Origin: Calonectria ilicicola
Lineage: Eukaryota > Ascomycota > Sordariomycetes > Hypocreales > Nectriaceae
Length of the DNA: 64,000 nt
Assembly (NCBI GenBank): GCA_020809705.1
Contig: CP085835.1
Location: 3,162,001-3,226,000, forward strand
Reading direction: 5' to 3'
Below the pieces are notes generated by a model, which saw nothing but the letters and a program-made list of their open reading frames with translations, was not told the DNA's origin and ran no database searches. Made by a program: the position numbers and the translations under genes. Shown piece by piece: positions 12,206-23,563 of this stretch (position 1 is the first letter of the stretch; every line of letters starts with the position of its first letter).

Positions 12206-13216
12206 CTAAGATGTAGGGGTAGTATAGATGTTTCCGTCACAATACTCCACCCAGCCATCAACATTGTCCTTCTTCATCACGATACTGGCAACTGGGTCAC
12301 CTCCTGAACCCGAGCAGATCCCCTCGAAGGCGTTGGCCGACACTTTTTTGCCAGCGCCGGAAGGATATTCGATTTGGAAATGTGGTTTGCCAGCCTTGAT
12401 CAGAGGCGAGTAACGAGCACACTCTGAATAGTCGGTGCACGATTCGGAAACACCAAAGTGGACATAGTCGATCACCTTGGGAAGGATATCGACGGAGTTC
12501 TTGAGGCCAATGCTCAAGCCGTATTGGGCAGCAGTGGTTGATAGAAATTGAACGCAGTTGATTGAGTCCTGCTGAGTCAATCCAAAGCCATTTTTGTTGT
12601 TCTAAAAAATATGTGAGGTTAGTTCTAGGCGTATGGAATGTGGACAAGTAAAAACGATCTGCGACGGTGACAGGGGTAGAAGGATTGTGTCCGTGGTAAG
12701 GGAAACAACCACGAGGGCTCGAAGGATGTCTTACATAGCCATCAGTGTTATCGGGATCAAGCGCATTGCATCCCTTCTTGGCTGCATAAGCAATGCGGTT
12801 GGCCATAACCTTTCGCACATTGGCGCTGCGGATATCCACCCACTTCTCATCATGCCAGTCGCCAATGTTTGCTCCCTTGTCGGATGACAAGAACTGGTTC
12901 GCATCAGAGCGCCATGCTTCCCATGATCCAGCGCTAAAATAGCAAATCACTTTCCTGCCGGAGCTCTGAATGGCCTTGATTGTTGACTCGTCATTATCCC
13001 ATATGTCGAAATCCAAATCTTGACATTGGGGGAGAGGCTGTTGGCGTTGCCGTTGATTTTCACGGGATTGTAAAGGACAATTTGCCACGAGTCGCCGACC
13101 TGGGGCTGATAGAGGTTGCTGCCTCTTCCATCATTACAGTCAGACGAGCTGGCTGCGGCGACATGCAGTCCAGCAGCAAGCGTTGTCCATAACGACCAGG
13201 CAGCGAAGCTCTTCAT
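12206..13216 (-). CDS. GH114 endo-alpha-1,4-polygalactosaminidase-like, apparent -1 frameshift
   Basis: Exons 13216-12735 and 12601-12206; intron 12734-12602 (GTAAGA donor, TTTAG acceptor) joins ALDPDNTDGY to NNKNGFGLTQQDS. An N-terminal signal peptide (MKSFAAWSLWTTLAAGLHVAAA) marks a secreted enzyme. The family blocks are present: SWQIVLYNP, WDFDIWDND-like, KVICYFSAGSWEAWRSDA, KGCNALDPDN and SIGLKNSVD. GH114 enzymes cut galactosaminogalactan, a fungal adhesive exopolysaccharide. The frame breaks at about 13013: the N-terminal frame runs to NVKIW and the next block (DFDIWDND) is one base out. The exons sum to 878 bases, one short of a multiple of three. A GGG run reduced to GG would explain it, either as a mutation or as a sequencing error. 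Confidence 0.78.
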
Positions 13217-15273
13217 GATTCAATCTGTCACTTGGTATGTACTGAAGCGAATTATGTCATTTAGCTCTATACCAGTCGAGAGGGAAATCGGAATCTAAAT
13301 ATCCCCTATTTCTTTATAGAGAGATTAAGCCGTCATGTGACGCGGGACACAAGGGATCTAACAGTGTCTGGCGCAGGCGCATCTCCGAAGTTCCTCTTCA
13401 GCTCAAGCCACATATTAGGACAGACCCAATAGCCTTACCACACTAACAGCGCCTTATGCTAGCGCTTACGCGCCACATGGCAGTTGGTTTTTATCCCCAT
13501 TGAGACTAACTACGTGTAAACGTCCTGGCTACTTTCCCATCATATGTTTGGTTTGTATCGCAGTCTGCTTGATCCGTTAAGCCATAAACTAAAACATGGC
13601 TGAACTGGCAAAGTACAACCTGAAAATAATTACCCGGTATTACCACCAATTATACCGCTAATTACTTGGAAGACCCGACGCGTTTCTTGAGCCGCCTTCA
13701 CGAATTTACAGATGCTTTTTTTATGTGGCGTCTCCCTCGGCACAAACGTGCCGTGCCGCGTTGATCGCGTCCCCACTTAGCACCACCATGAGGCCAGATG
13801 TGACCTCTCCTGAAGCTGTTTCATGAATCACGATTGCAGATTTGGAACACATCGTCATATAGATCACGGGGTAACTAGGATCATAATTCATACCTTGCGC
13901 CATCCAGGAAGCTTAGCTCTCGGTTTCAAGATTACAACCCTAAAAGGCTCGATTTCACAATTGAACCAACTAGACACGCCCCAGTTCCGTTCTCCAAAGT
14001 AGCTGATTGTTTTCTAATATTTTCGACTCGTGTATGCCCTTAAAATAGAAATTCCATTTATATTACCAGATTCTCTCTCTATTATCTCCTTACATTACAA
14101 TTTTACAAAGCACATTGTTAACATCAGGACAAAATTGTGGGTTTGGCTGCTACCCTATAGAGACCCGGCCGGATGACACAAACAACTTGCCAATTATGTT
14201 GACCAAAGTTTGAATAACAGTCTCTAGCCTCTTCTAAAATAATAATTCTTTTTTCAAACAAAAAAGGGAAAAGGAAAAGGATATTCTCGTGGTGTGTGGG
14301 TGCGAGCTGATCTAGCTGCACGAAAATCGTGTGGGACATGTTGGCCGATTTGACCACTATCCCGACACAAAAACTCTTGTTTTTACTTCAGAAAAGGACC
14401 ACTCGCTATTATGCTTTTCTAGCCTGTTGTTTGAGTTTGGAATGATTCAGTCATTCGTGCAGGGTACCTGATATTTTTCCTAACATGGCATGACGCGAGA
14501 AAACGCGTGGCGCGTATTGCGTTTTGATTTGCTCAAGCATTCCATTCACCGTGTCGTTTGAGCTGGAACGGCCGTCTGTCATCAATTCTAGCTAGCACCT
14601 ATCAATTGCATTCTGGAACCAAGTTTTGGCATAAACTGGAGCCCAGAACAAATGCTACAGGATTTAAAAGGAATTAGTAATGATTGAGGGAGGCCGTCTT
14701 GGTGAGATAGTACACCGATAAGGCGGGCGACTCTGCCCTAAGATAACGAAATAGGGATGGCGAATGGTATCCACTGGATCAGCGACCAGCTCCACTTTAC
14801 TGATGGAATGATAGCTGGTTATTGATAGCGATTTCCAGTCGATTGGCACCAAAGAAAGCCGGCGTCTCAATTCGCTCATTCATTGAGAGTGTGCCGGTAC
14901 CGGCACTTAACCGGTCATAACGGATCTTGATGGCCAGCCAATTACGGTTGGAATGGCGCCCACCATACCGGCAGATCGGTTCGATTGGAGATCGAGAATC
15001 TTAACGGCTCAGCTTCAGGGGATCGGGCAATTAATCATTTCGTTTTGTTTGCATGAAATTAGATGATTTTGATTGACACAAATTTAATCTTCTAAAGTGA
15101 CGTTGCACCAAGTTTGGTGAGTAGAAGGCCCATCATCGTGCATGTTCTCTTATCCTTCACTACCAACTACATCCATGGACCACAAGTTGGTGATAATATC
15201 TTGCACGAAACATTCTCATCCTGGATTCATGTTTGTCAAATAATTTTGTATCATTTATTCTCTTATTGCTAGT
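13217..15273. other. Long intergenic region upstream of the GH114 gene
   Basis: 2,057 bases. It contains the GH114 promoter and, nearer the dehalogenase gene, a CGG-rich segment (14880-15000) with a perfect palindrome listed separately. The short ORFs here do not resemble proteins. Confidence 0.6.
14891..14906. promoter_or_regulatory. Perfect 16-base palindrome with CCG/CGG half-sites
   Basis: GTGCCGGTACCGGCAC is its own reverse complement and contains CCG and CGG triplets four bases apart; another ACCGG follows. Zn2Cys6 fungal regulators bind paired CGG triplets, so an operator is possible. It lies about 1.7 kb upstream of the GH114 start and 0.4 kb beyond the dehalogenase stop, so the target gene is unclear. 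Confidence 0.35.
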
Positions 15274-16075
15274 CTAGTCTTTTGATTCAGCTGCCTGTGA
15301 CGCCGCCACAATCTTTCTGGCCATTTCCGGAAATGAATCCGCCATCACATCCATGGTTCCGAATAAATCTATGCAAGGTTCCTTCTCCCACACCGTGCAA
15401 TAAGCTCCCTTGAATCTACCGAATTGTCAGAAAATAGCGTCCCTGTCAAAAAAAAAACAAAAATGACGATCTGACTTACCCTGTCGACTTAGCGGCCGAG
15501 ACATCCCACATATGCGCGGCGGCAAACCACGCCTCTTCTCCCGCAAAGTCCTTGAGAAGGGGCTGATACGACTCTGGAGCTGGCTTGCCGATGCCCAGCG
15601 AATCGCATGACATGAAATTCTCAATTGGCATGTCGATGCCGTTCTTGGTAAAGTACCCTCTCACGCGGTTGACGTCACCGGCCGTAAACGCCCAGCAAGT
15701 GAAACCCGCATCGCGCAGGATCTGGAAGCACTCGGCTACACCCGGCCGCGTGTTTAGCTGCATGAACTGGTCCAGGATGTATTCCAGGTCCTCGTCGCTG
15801 GCGAACTCGCGCGGCTCCTCGATTCCAGCCATCCACAGCATGCGGTAGAAGAGGCTGCGGAAGACGTCGAAGAAGCGAATGTACCGCCCAGAGATGCTGA
15901 GGTATGTGTACTCGCGCTCGGCCGCCTCGAACCAGGCAAAGCTCAGGAGCTTGGGCTTGATGCATTCTGCGCGAAGCTTATCTCCCAGTCTTGTGTCGAT
16001 AGCGTCGGAAACTGCATCGTAGGACACGCAGGTTCCCACGACATCGAACACGACGTGCTTTTTGGGTGAAGACAT
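15274..16075 (-). CDS. Haloacid dehalogenase type II-like hydrolase
   Basis: Exons 16075-15480 and 15415-15274, with intron 15479-15416 (GTAAGT, GGTAG), give 245 residues. HAD motifs are in order: Asp11 nucleophile in VFDVVGT, the TAGD threonine in CWAFTAGD, the lysine in GIGKPAPE, and the acidic motif in AAHMWDVSAAKSTGFKGAYC, which is completed across the intron. The exon 2 end (YCTVWEKEP) matches the family's terminal strand. Fungal members are annotated as haloalkanoic-acid dehalogenases, hydrolysing 2-halo carboxylic acids, but the true substrate may be another small acid or phosphate. The gene is divergent from an MFS carrier at 17303 across a 1.2-kb shared region, so uptake and breakdown of the same compound is a reasonable guess. 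Confidence 0.85.
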
Positions 16076-17302
16076 GGTTGAGAATGTAAACGTGAATTTT
16101 TTTTATGATAATCCAAGAGCCCGGATTTTTCGTCAGAAAATAATACAAGTGTAGAATTGTATATGATAATGGCAGGGGCTTGGTAAGCGTCCGAATGCGA
16201 CTTTTGTTTTATAGTACATTTCATGACGCTGCAAGCCATCGCCGGAGGTGCGTCTGGCCGCTGTAGAACTGGCTAAATCCCCTGGTCGGTAGGGTTCCCC
16301 CGGAACTATCCGCGTACAAAAGGTGACTGATAAGGACTAGACTTGGTTCAGATCCTCGTCCCTGCGACCCTAGATAGACGCTTGACCAGTTGCCGTCGCG
16401 TGGAAGACTTTATCCGGACCGGCTCCGGGCGAATGCCGGAGCATCGGCACACCAATTCACCCTGACGCCGGTACATCGGCCTCTTCATTTAGCGCCCGAC
16501 AAGGCGTTAGGGCGTGCCTATTCACCGCTTAAGGCCTGATTCGGCGAACTGCTCCGTTGCTTGTGGGGGTTTTCGCTTTCACCATCCCCATGCGAGACAT
16601 GACTCGAGCCACGATGTCTTGCTGCATCGAAAGACGTCGTATGCTCGCGGGGGTAGAAACGCGAGAATTCATCATTTGGTGGCTTGAAACGTATGAGGCT
16701 CATCTGTGGGCCGCATGGTGATGCATCTTCTCGATTCAAAGTCACACTTGTGTATTCTTGCAACTGCTTTGTCGCACCTATTCTCCGCTTCAGACTTTGC
16801 AGGCACAACTTAGCTACTCCGCCACGATAGTACTGTCATACTAATACAATACCCCCTCCCAACTAGATCGTGAGTGGTTAGAGCGACAAGAAGGAGTGCC
16901 GGTCAAGATCTATTATCTGTCATGTTTCTGAACAATCATAAATCAACTCATTACTCGCGACCGGGCCGGTGCCGCGGTCGATTGTCCGCAATGGGTTTTT
17001 CTTTGCCTCTGTTCGCGAGGAGCAGATCGGGCGGGGAAAACGTTGCCAAAGCGCGGAGAAGTGTGCGGGGCCGGTGCTGGGGTTCGTGGCCATGATATGC
17101 TGTGCTCCCAAGATAAGGACGTCACGCCAGCCTTGAGCACCAACCACCCTCGTAAACTGGGTTTGGGATCTTCAGAGTACAAGAACAATCCAGGATCGCC
17201 TCCAGAAAAAAAAAAAGTGTTGTAGTGTGTGTGCCGACTGTTCTCCTCTTGCAGAGACTTGCCCCCATCAGCCCGTAATCCACCACACAAGCTCTGCCAG
17301 CC
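16076..17302. promoter_or_regulatory. Divergent promoter region between dehalogenase and MFS carrier
   Basis: 1,227 bases between two genes pointing away from each other. The 16240-16500 part is GC-rich with repeated CCGG/CGG triplets, including the inverted repeat at 16422-16442. ORFs on both strands at 16500-17300 have no protein-like features. Confidence 0.5.
16422..16442. promoter_or_regulatory. CGG-type inverted repeat, candidate Zn2Cys6 site
   Basis: GCTCCGG, seven bases, then CCGGAGC: a perfect 7+7 inverted repeat, preceded by a second TCCGGACCGG motif. The CCG/CGG triplets and position about 350 bases upstream of the dehalogenase make it a plausible zinc-cluster operator for the divergent pair. 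This is inferred from pattern only. Confidence 0.4.
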
Positions 17303-18990
17303 ATGTCCGACCTCAAGTCTGTCGATCCGGACGCCAAGTATGGCGTCGATACGGACATTGGAACCATTACGAACATCAATGTGGCCATGCAGGATCTCGA
17401 GCTCGAACAAGCTTTGGCCAACTATGTTCCTGGGTCTGATGCTGAGAAGCGACTGGTCCGAAAAATCGACATCATCATGATGCCCGCATTGTGGCTCATG
17501 TATATTTTGGCATACATTGACCGACAAAATATTGTACGTTGAACATCAGTATTTACAGGAATATCACTAATTTGGAATCCAGGGAAACGCAAAGGTTGCG
17601 GGCATGTACGTTGATCTCAAGTTGACCGACGACCGTAAGTGAGCTTTGACCAGCACTCAGACTTCAGCTAATAATTTGGCGCTCAGAATACGCCATGTTG
17701 CTTTCCATCTTTTTTATCGGATACTTGATTTGCGAAGTGCCATCCAACATGATCCTTACTCGTTCGCGACCTTCCTGGTATCTTCCTGGTTTGATGATTA
17801 TTTGGGGCACCATCAGCGCAGTCATGTCCCAGGCCCACAACTATGAAGGAATGCTGGCCATGCGATTCTTTCTTGGTGCGATTGAGGCAGGATTTTTCCC
17901 TGGCGTAATGTTCCTCATGACTTGTTGGTACAAGAAGTCTGAAGTCGGTACGTATAATTCGGTCTAGTTACTCGGTTTATTTCCCATAGAATCTATCAAA
18001 TCATCTAACACGTGATTATTAGGAAAACGGTTCTCAATCTTTTACACCGCATCTGTCTGTTCTGGAGCTCTGAGCGGCCTTCTCGCAGGCGCAATTACGG
18101 GCAACATGGAAGGCGTACGAGGAATTCGTGGATGGCGGTGGTTGTACATCATTGAAGGATGCTGCACCATTTTCATGGCCATTGTGCTCAGATTTGTTAT
18201 TCTCGATTTCCCCGAAAACTCCAGCCGCCTCACGTTGGAGGAACGCCAGCTCGCTGTTGTGCGCATGATCCACGACCGTGGGACCGGAATCGCCAACCAG
18301 ACACTGCGACTCACTCCCTTCCAGGCTTTCAAGGCAGCAATCGCAGATCCCAGAACCTACTTGTTCATTGTTCTATTCGTCATGGATCTTGGTTCCTGCA
18401 CAATCTCCTACTTTATCCCCACAATCGTCGCCTCCATGGGCTATACCTCCGTGCACGCCCAGTACATGACAATTCCCATCTGGATGGTCGGTGCCGTATT
18501 CCTCATTGTGCTGTCCTATACAGCAGACAAGACGGGAGACCGAAGATGGCACGTTACTGGATGCCTTGGCCTCAGCTTTATTTGCACCATTGTCTGTATT
18601 ACCGTCAGCAACCCCAAGGTTCAATACACCATGCTCTGCTTCTACATTGCAGGATTATACACCGCGCTTCCTCTTATTCTCAACTGGGTTTCCGAAATCA
18701 TCTCCCTCCCCGCAGAAAAGAGAGCTGTTGTTATGGCGCTGGTCAACTCGATTGGTAACCTTTCTGCCGTATACGGTAGCCGCCTGTGGCCTTCCTCGGA
18801 TAGTCCTAAATTTACCAAGGGTTTCGCTACCACCGGAGCTTTCACAGGATTCGGCACTTTGCTTGCGGCTTTACTCCCGGTTATTTTGACTTATCTACCT
18901 AAAGAGGGTCGAACCAAGGCCGAACAGGAGATTTTGCGACAGAGTGAGCAGCAGTTTGACGATGCTGATGAGCGTGAAACTACTGTATAA
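17303..18990 (+). CDS. MFS transporter, allantoate permease (Dal5-like) family
   Basis: Four exons (17303-17533, 17583-17634, 17687-17947, 18023-18990) sum to 1,512 bases, giving 503 residues. Introns are 49, 52 and 75 bases. The family signature is clear: cytosolic N-terminus, KIDIIMMPALWLMYILAYIDRQNIGNAK at TM1, ICEVPSNMILTR after TM2, RFFLGAIEAGFFPGVMF at TM4-5, GWRWLYIIEG at TM6, then six more hydrophobic segments ending near LPVILTYLP. Members of this anion:cation symporter group import organic anions such as allantoate, ureidosuccinate, nicotinate or other carboxylates at the plasma membrane. The neighbouring dehalogenase suggests a (halo)carboxylate, but this is a guess. Confidence 0.9.
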
Positions 18991-19465
18991 AGATCACGGG
19001 CACTTTTAACTAGATATATCCTATTCAATACAATATCCACTGTAAACTTCTATCCGCATATGATCTTAGCTCGTTTTGACACTCCCAAATGCTCTACTTA
19101 TGTCTTTTTTCTTTTTTTTTTTTTTCTTTTTTTCTTTTTTTCTTTTTTTCTTTTTTTTTTTTTTTTGCGATATCTATTTTCGGTATTCTGGATGTCTGAG
19201 CATGGAATGCTCTGCATAACTCGACAGCAAGCAAAAGGAGTCACAGCGGATCACGCTCCTAAATATTTATGACCTGTTGATTTCTTTTACTAATTATTTC
19301 GAAAGAAAATACCTAGCCCTTGCATACATTCCGGTTTCCTTCCGTTCGTCGTCACACACCACTATTGATCAAGTACCCCTTCGAAATTTCCAGGAAAGTC
19401 TTCATAACAAGTTAACCATTTTCATGTCATTAATTGCTCGTCATTTGCATACAGTCTTCACCCAA
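18991..19465. other. 3' intergenic between convergent genes
   Basis: 475 bases between the MFS and phosphatase stops. Apart from a pyrimidine microsatellite it holds nothing recognised. Confidence 0.6.
19102..19166 (+). repeat. T-rich microsatellite (C plus T runs)
   Basis: About 65 bases of T broken by single C about every eight bases (repeating CTTTTTTT), ending at a T run of about 16. It is non-coding and lies between convergent gene ends, where it may act in transcript ending. Confidence 0.8.
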
Positions 19466-20961
19466 TTAGACAGAGTTCGCATTTGCGTCAGTGCTGCCGC
19501 TTCTGACACTAGTCTTCTCCGTTTGCTCTCCACGGCCGGCTCCCTTGCGCTTCCTCATAAAAAACACCGCTCCGCCGACGAGACCAACGACTGCCAAAGT
19601 CACAACAGCACCAATGACACCTGCAACAGCGTTTGACATGCCACCACCATTTCCATCGTCGGAGTCCTTTTCGTTTGTCTCTACACTGCTTTCGTCCTCA
19701 TAGGCAGCGCAGAAGTCCTCGGTAGCTGTGCACTGTTCGCACCAGTCACCCACGTCAAGGATTGCTCGCTCCTCCATCTCGGACATGAAACGAGACCAAG
19801 ACATAGAATCCTCTCCGGTACCAAAGAGGGGATATGTGGTCAATTCTCCAGATGTTCCATTCTTGAACAGCCAGCGCACGCGCAGGTCATCATGGTTGGA
19901 AGGGAACTCAGTCGTATTGTCAGTAAATAGCTCAAAGGCCATTGTGGCGGCGTAGTCGGGCAGGCCATAGAAGTCGGGCGACACGTCCAGTAGCTCGGCG
20001 ACGCCGAAGAAGGCGAGGAATGTGTCGTAGCTGCCAGCAAGGAGAGTAAACTTGAGTTTTCCCTTGGACGTGACAGTCTGGTTGAGCTGTGTGAGAACAA
20101 CTCCTGACAGGGTGTTAGCGCCGATGGAGCGTGCCAATTGTGACGAGTTCCAGTTGAGCCCAAGCTCAGCGGAGTCGGCAAGAGTGCGCAGCTGGAACAA
20201 GTCTTCGTCGGATACATTTCGCGCAGGCGAGGTCTCATTGTGAATGCGGGCAACATTGACGAGGTCGAAAATATTGTACGCGTTCTTATACGTCATATTT
20301 GCCGGCTTCAAATTGTAAACTCCATCGCTGAGAACGTCGTAGAAGCCAGCGTAAAAGTCACTTGTGGCGTTCATGCGCTCCAGGTAGACGTCGCTGTCCT
20401 CAAAATCCTTGGACGCATTTTTATAAGCAGGGCACGAATCATCACCCTTGATCCAGATTGTGTCGGGCGAATTGTCATTAATTCCGTGCAGGACCACGTA
20501 TTGGTATCCATCAATGGGGCTAGTGCTGTTTGTTCCGTTGTTGAGAGTCTTGCTGGCAATCTCGGGGGCGATTTCACCCAGCGGCGGGTAAAAGCCTTGG
20601 AGAAAAGCGGTAGCAGTGTTCATCAAGATTCCTTGGTCGGGGGCACTGGCAAAAATTTGAGATGAGACATATTGATCCTCCGAGATTCCGAGGATCTGAT
20701 ATGGCGAGTCCGAGGTCAAATATCGGTCTCGATAGCTGCTACCAACTTGGTAATTCTGCTCAGCGCCAAGGCTTGTCAAGCTCTGAGCTCCGTACCATTT
20801 TGTTGTACCTATTTGTGGTCAGCAGCTGGAATGGGGTGAATGTGGTGGTGGAGGAGCAACATACGATCACCATGACGGCTGAATACAACGGCACCATGGA
20901 TGGTCTCAGCAGCCACACCAGCAGCAAGGCCAGTCAAGGCCGCAATATATCTAGCTGACAT
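19466..20961 (-). CDS. Histidine acid phosphatase, secreted and membrane-anchored
   Basis: Exons 20961-20865 and 20808-19466, with a 56-base intron (20864-20809), give 479 residues. Exon 1 carries the signal peptide (ARYIAALTGLAAGVAAE) and the catalytic RHGDR, completed across the splice to RHGDRTTKWYGAQ. The usual late HD/HE motif is not obvious: NHDDLRVRW near 350 is the best candidate for the second catalytic half. Many N-X-S/T sites indicate an extracellular domain. Paired cysteines lie near the end (CEQCTATEDFC), followed by an acidic linker, a transmembrane helix (AVAGVIGAVVTLAVVGLVGGAVFF) and a basic tail MRKRKG, giving a type I topology. Members release phosphate from extracellular organic phosphates. 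Confidence 0.82.
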
Positions 20962-22510
20962 GATGAATCAAGTAGGAGCAGAAACCAAAACGGCAGGATA
21001 TCCTATGAATCAGAGCAAGTGTTGCGCAAGAGTTGGCTGTTCACTCGTCTGCGGCCCGTCGGTCAAATATGGCGGGGACTCGCATTTAAGCATTTTCTTA
21101 AGCTTAGAGGACGAATGTCTTGACTGGCAGCCATGGGTGCCAAGGTGAGGGGGCTTACCACACCACAATTCGCTGAAGATGGTTCAACTTTGCTCGTCCG
21201 AGCTCTCGAGCTGCGGGGGCGCCAAGACGCTATTGTTATCGTGTCGACTAGGCAGGTCGATAAGCCATGTCTCCAAATTTGAGTGTTATTCAAGCTTGAG
21301 AAGTCAAAGCACTTGGTCATGGACGAACTTCTTTCTTGTCTAGGTACATGATTAGCCACATGCTTCAGAGCGTTGAGATCGTACCTTGAGGTCAAAGTTT
21401 TGGTAGCGCCCAGGTGTCTTGCTTGAGCCCTACGGAGCGCAGTACGGGAAGTGGGGATAACACGCCAAGACACGGTTGGCATCAAGTCCGATCGAACTTT
21501 TACCGCACTTCCCAGTTTCTCCGCGGTACCGGAGAAGTTCATTATGTGTGGCGTGATAAGATGAATTGTAGCAGCCAATAGATGCAGGCTACCAATAATG
21601 ATCAGAACGGTTATCAGATGCAGAAGCCAATCTCCAAGGCTCAATCAAACATCCTGCCATCGCGTTGGGATTTGTGGGTGGCTTTGAACAGTTCAAAGCA
21701 TTGTTCTATTACTGTCGTTATTATTGAAATAGCTGAAGGGCCTTTCCCTTGGCGATTCCCTACCGAATGTCTAATACATGTAGGTATGGATGCGGAACGC
21801 GTCCGTAAGAGTGGGGCTGTCCAGGGTAATTTCCATTATTCAATATTAAGTAAAAGAGATTTTACACCAGGAGGGGGATAAAGTCCTCTATCTAATCTAA
21901 TTGTGATAATATTAAAAAAAAGATTGAAAGGAATGATGTGCATTATTGATCAATTACGCGTATGAGCATTAGTTGGTCGCTGATGACTTGATAAAATGTG
22001 CGAATCTGAACAGGATGGCCCACTTTGGCAAGGCGCATGGACACAACAACAGCCATGAGGCCGATTTTGTACTGGCTGTGTGAGTGAAGAATGCATTGGG
22101 TTAGTCTGGCGATTTGTTTCAAGGAAGTTTTGGTCCATAGGTCATGATATGACATGTTTAGTAGTATGATGAGAGCATCCTTTGTGCAACCAAGAAATTA
22201 GCAGCATCTTGCTATTAACCGAAAACTATAAATGGATTGTAATTAAGATGTTGGTGTGAATAGCTCCTCCAAACCTCAAATATTTTGCTCGCGACAAACA
22301 ACCCCGACACGAACGCCTCTTTTCCGCAACCAGACTGGCCGGTGGCTGGGTGTTACCAAAGCAACGTTGATTGGATGAGCCAACAAGGCTGGGACTGAAA
22401 GCCTCATGTGGCTATCATTAGCTCATTCTCCCTTATATCGCAATCTTCCCCGCTGAGACGGGGGACTTGCACGTGCCACACCATCAAGGATCCCGAGTCC
22501 ATCATCGACC
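20962..22510. other. Intergenic between divergent phosphatase and 2EXR genes
   Basis: 1,549 bases. The minus-strand ORF at 21063-21644 begins with a hydrophobic stretch but otherwise has no family features and sits in the phosphatase promoter, so it is not called. No repeats were seen. Confidence 0.5.
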
Positions 22511-23563
22511 ATGGCCACCACACAAAGCTCGAGCACACCTCCTCCCGATAGGTTTCACCGCTTTGCCGACTTCCCCGCCGAGATCCGGCTGCGTATCTGG
22601 AATCTCGCCCTTGACAACGCCACAGCAGAACGAAAGATCCATCTCGCAATCCACACTCTTATCTATGTAGTAAATCACAAGTGCCTCAGCGAACACGGGC
22701 GCTTTTGTGGCCTCCATAGCCACTGTGAAGCGCTGGGTCCTGATGAAGACGGTCATGGAGAGGGAATAACCAAATTAAAATGCATGGCAGACGGGCACTT
22801 TGCCCTTGCGGAGACATATTCTGAACCAGATGATGACGCGTCACGTCGCGCGCTATCTGATCTTAGTCTCGCCTGCCATGAATCTCGACATCTAGTCATC
22901 GAAAGATACCCCCAGAAGTTGCGAGTGTTTCCGGGAGAATGGAGTCAGGGCATGCCAAGTCGGATCTTGCGATTTCATCCTATCAACGACACCCCCATAT
23001 TTACGGGCCTGCCGGGTTTTACCTGTGCGCACCCTCATCCAGGTAGACCCGATGACGAGCTGCAAGACCTCATTCACAGAGGATTCCCACGAGATGCAAG
23101 CCTCTTTCGAGAATTTCGGGATGCCCTGTCATCCATTCGATGCGTGTCTTTTCAGCACTCTGGGCAACGCGGGTACCTACACTACGCGTTTGAGGCCGAG
23201 CTCTACCAAGCCGAAGCGTTTAGAGATATTATCTTATTTTTCGAGTCTATGGAGCGTCTCTATCTGTGGCTTGATCCTAGCTGGTGGCCTTATCCCGACT
23301 GGAAACCGGACACGGGTGGTGACGTGATTGATCTTGACAATATCGAGGAGCTCGCGATGACAGGGATTCATGACATTCCGTATGTTGTGTCCGATTCGCA
23401 AAGGGTGCTGGAGCGGTACCAGAACGACTCACAAATGCAAATAAGCCTGTACACCCACAGTGACGAGGACTGGATGCCACAACCGCAAGTTTTGACCAAT
23501 ATTGGATGTTACCTGGCGCCTGAACGTCTATGTGCCGACGATGAAGAAGGAAACTATAGCTGA
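22511..23563 (+). CDS. 2EXR domain protein
   Basis: Single exon, 350 residues. The N-terminal FHRFADFPAEIRLRIWNLAL is the diagnostic start of the fungal 2EXR domain (F..F..LP.EIR..IW). A second conserved block is LACHESRHLVIERYPQ near 130-145, followed by PSRILRFHPINDTPIF. Such proteins are numerous in moulds and have no known biochemical role. No signal peptide or membrane segment is seen. The last ten bases overlap the stop end of the convergent gene on the other strand. Confidence 0.8.
   Translation: MATTQSSSTPPPDRFHRFADFPAEIRLRIWNLALDNATAERKIHLAIHTLIYVVNHKCLSEHGRFCGLHSHCEALGPDEDGHGEGITKLKCMADGHFALAETYSEPDDDASRRALSDLSLACHESRHLVIERYPQKLRVFPGEWSQGMPSRILRFHPINDTPIFTGLPGFTCAHPHPGRPDDELQDLIHRGFPRDASLFREFRDALSSIRCVSFQHSGQRGYLHYAFEAELYQAEAFRDIILFFESMERLYLWLDPSWWPYPDWKPDTGGDVIDLDNIEELAMTGIHDIPYVVSDSQRVLERYQNDSQMQISLYTHSDEDWMPQPQVLTNIGCYLAPERLCADDEEGNYS

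Noticed and set aside
16340..16380. GGTTCAGATCC, resembling a tRNA B box
   Set aside because: No matching A box, acceptor stem or anticodon arm could be folded around it.
21063..21644. 193-codon minus-strand ORF with a hydrophobic start
   Set aside because: It sits in the phosphatase promoter, has no family features and an amino-acid mix like random sequence.
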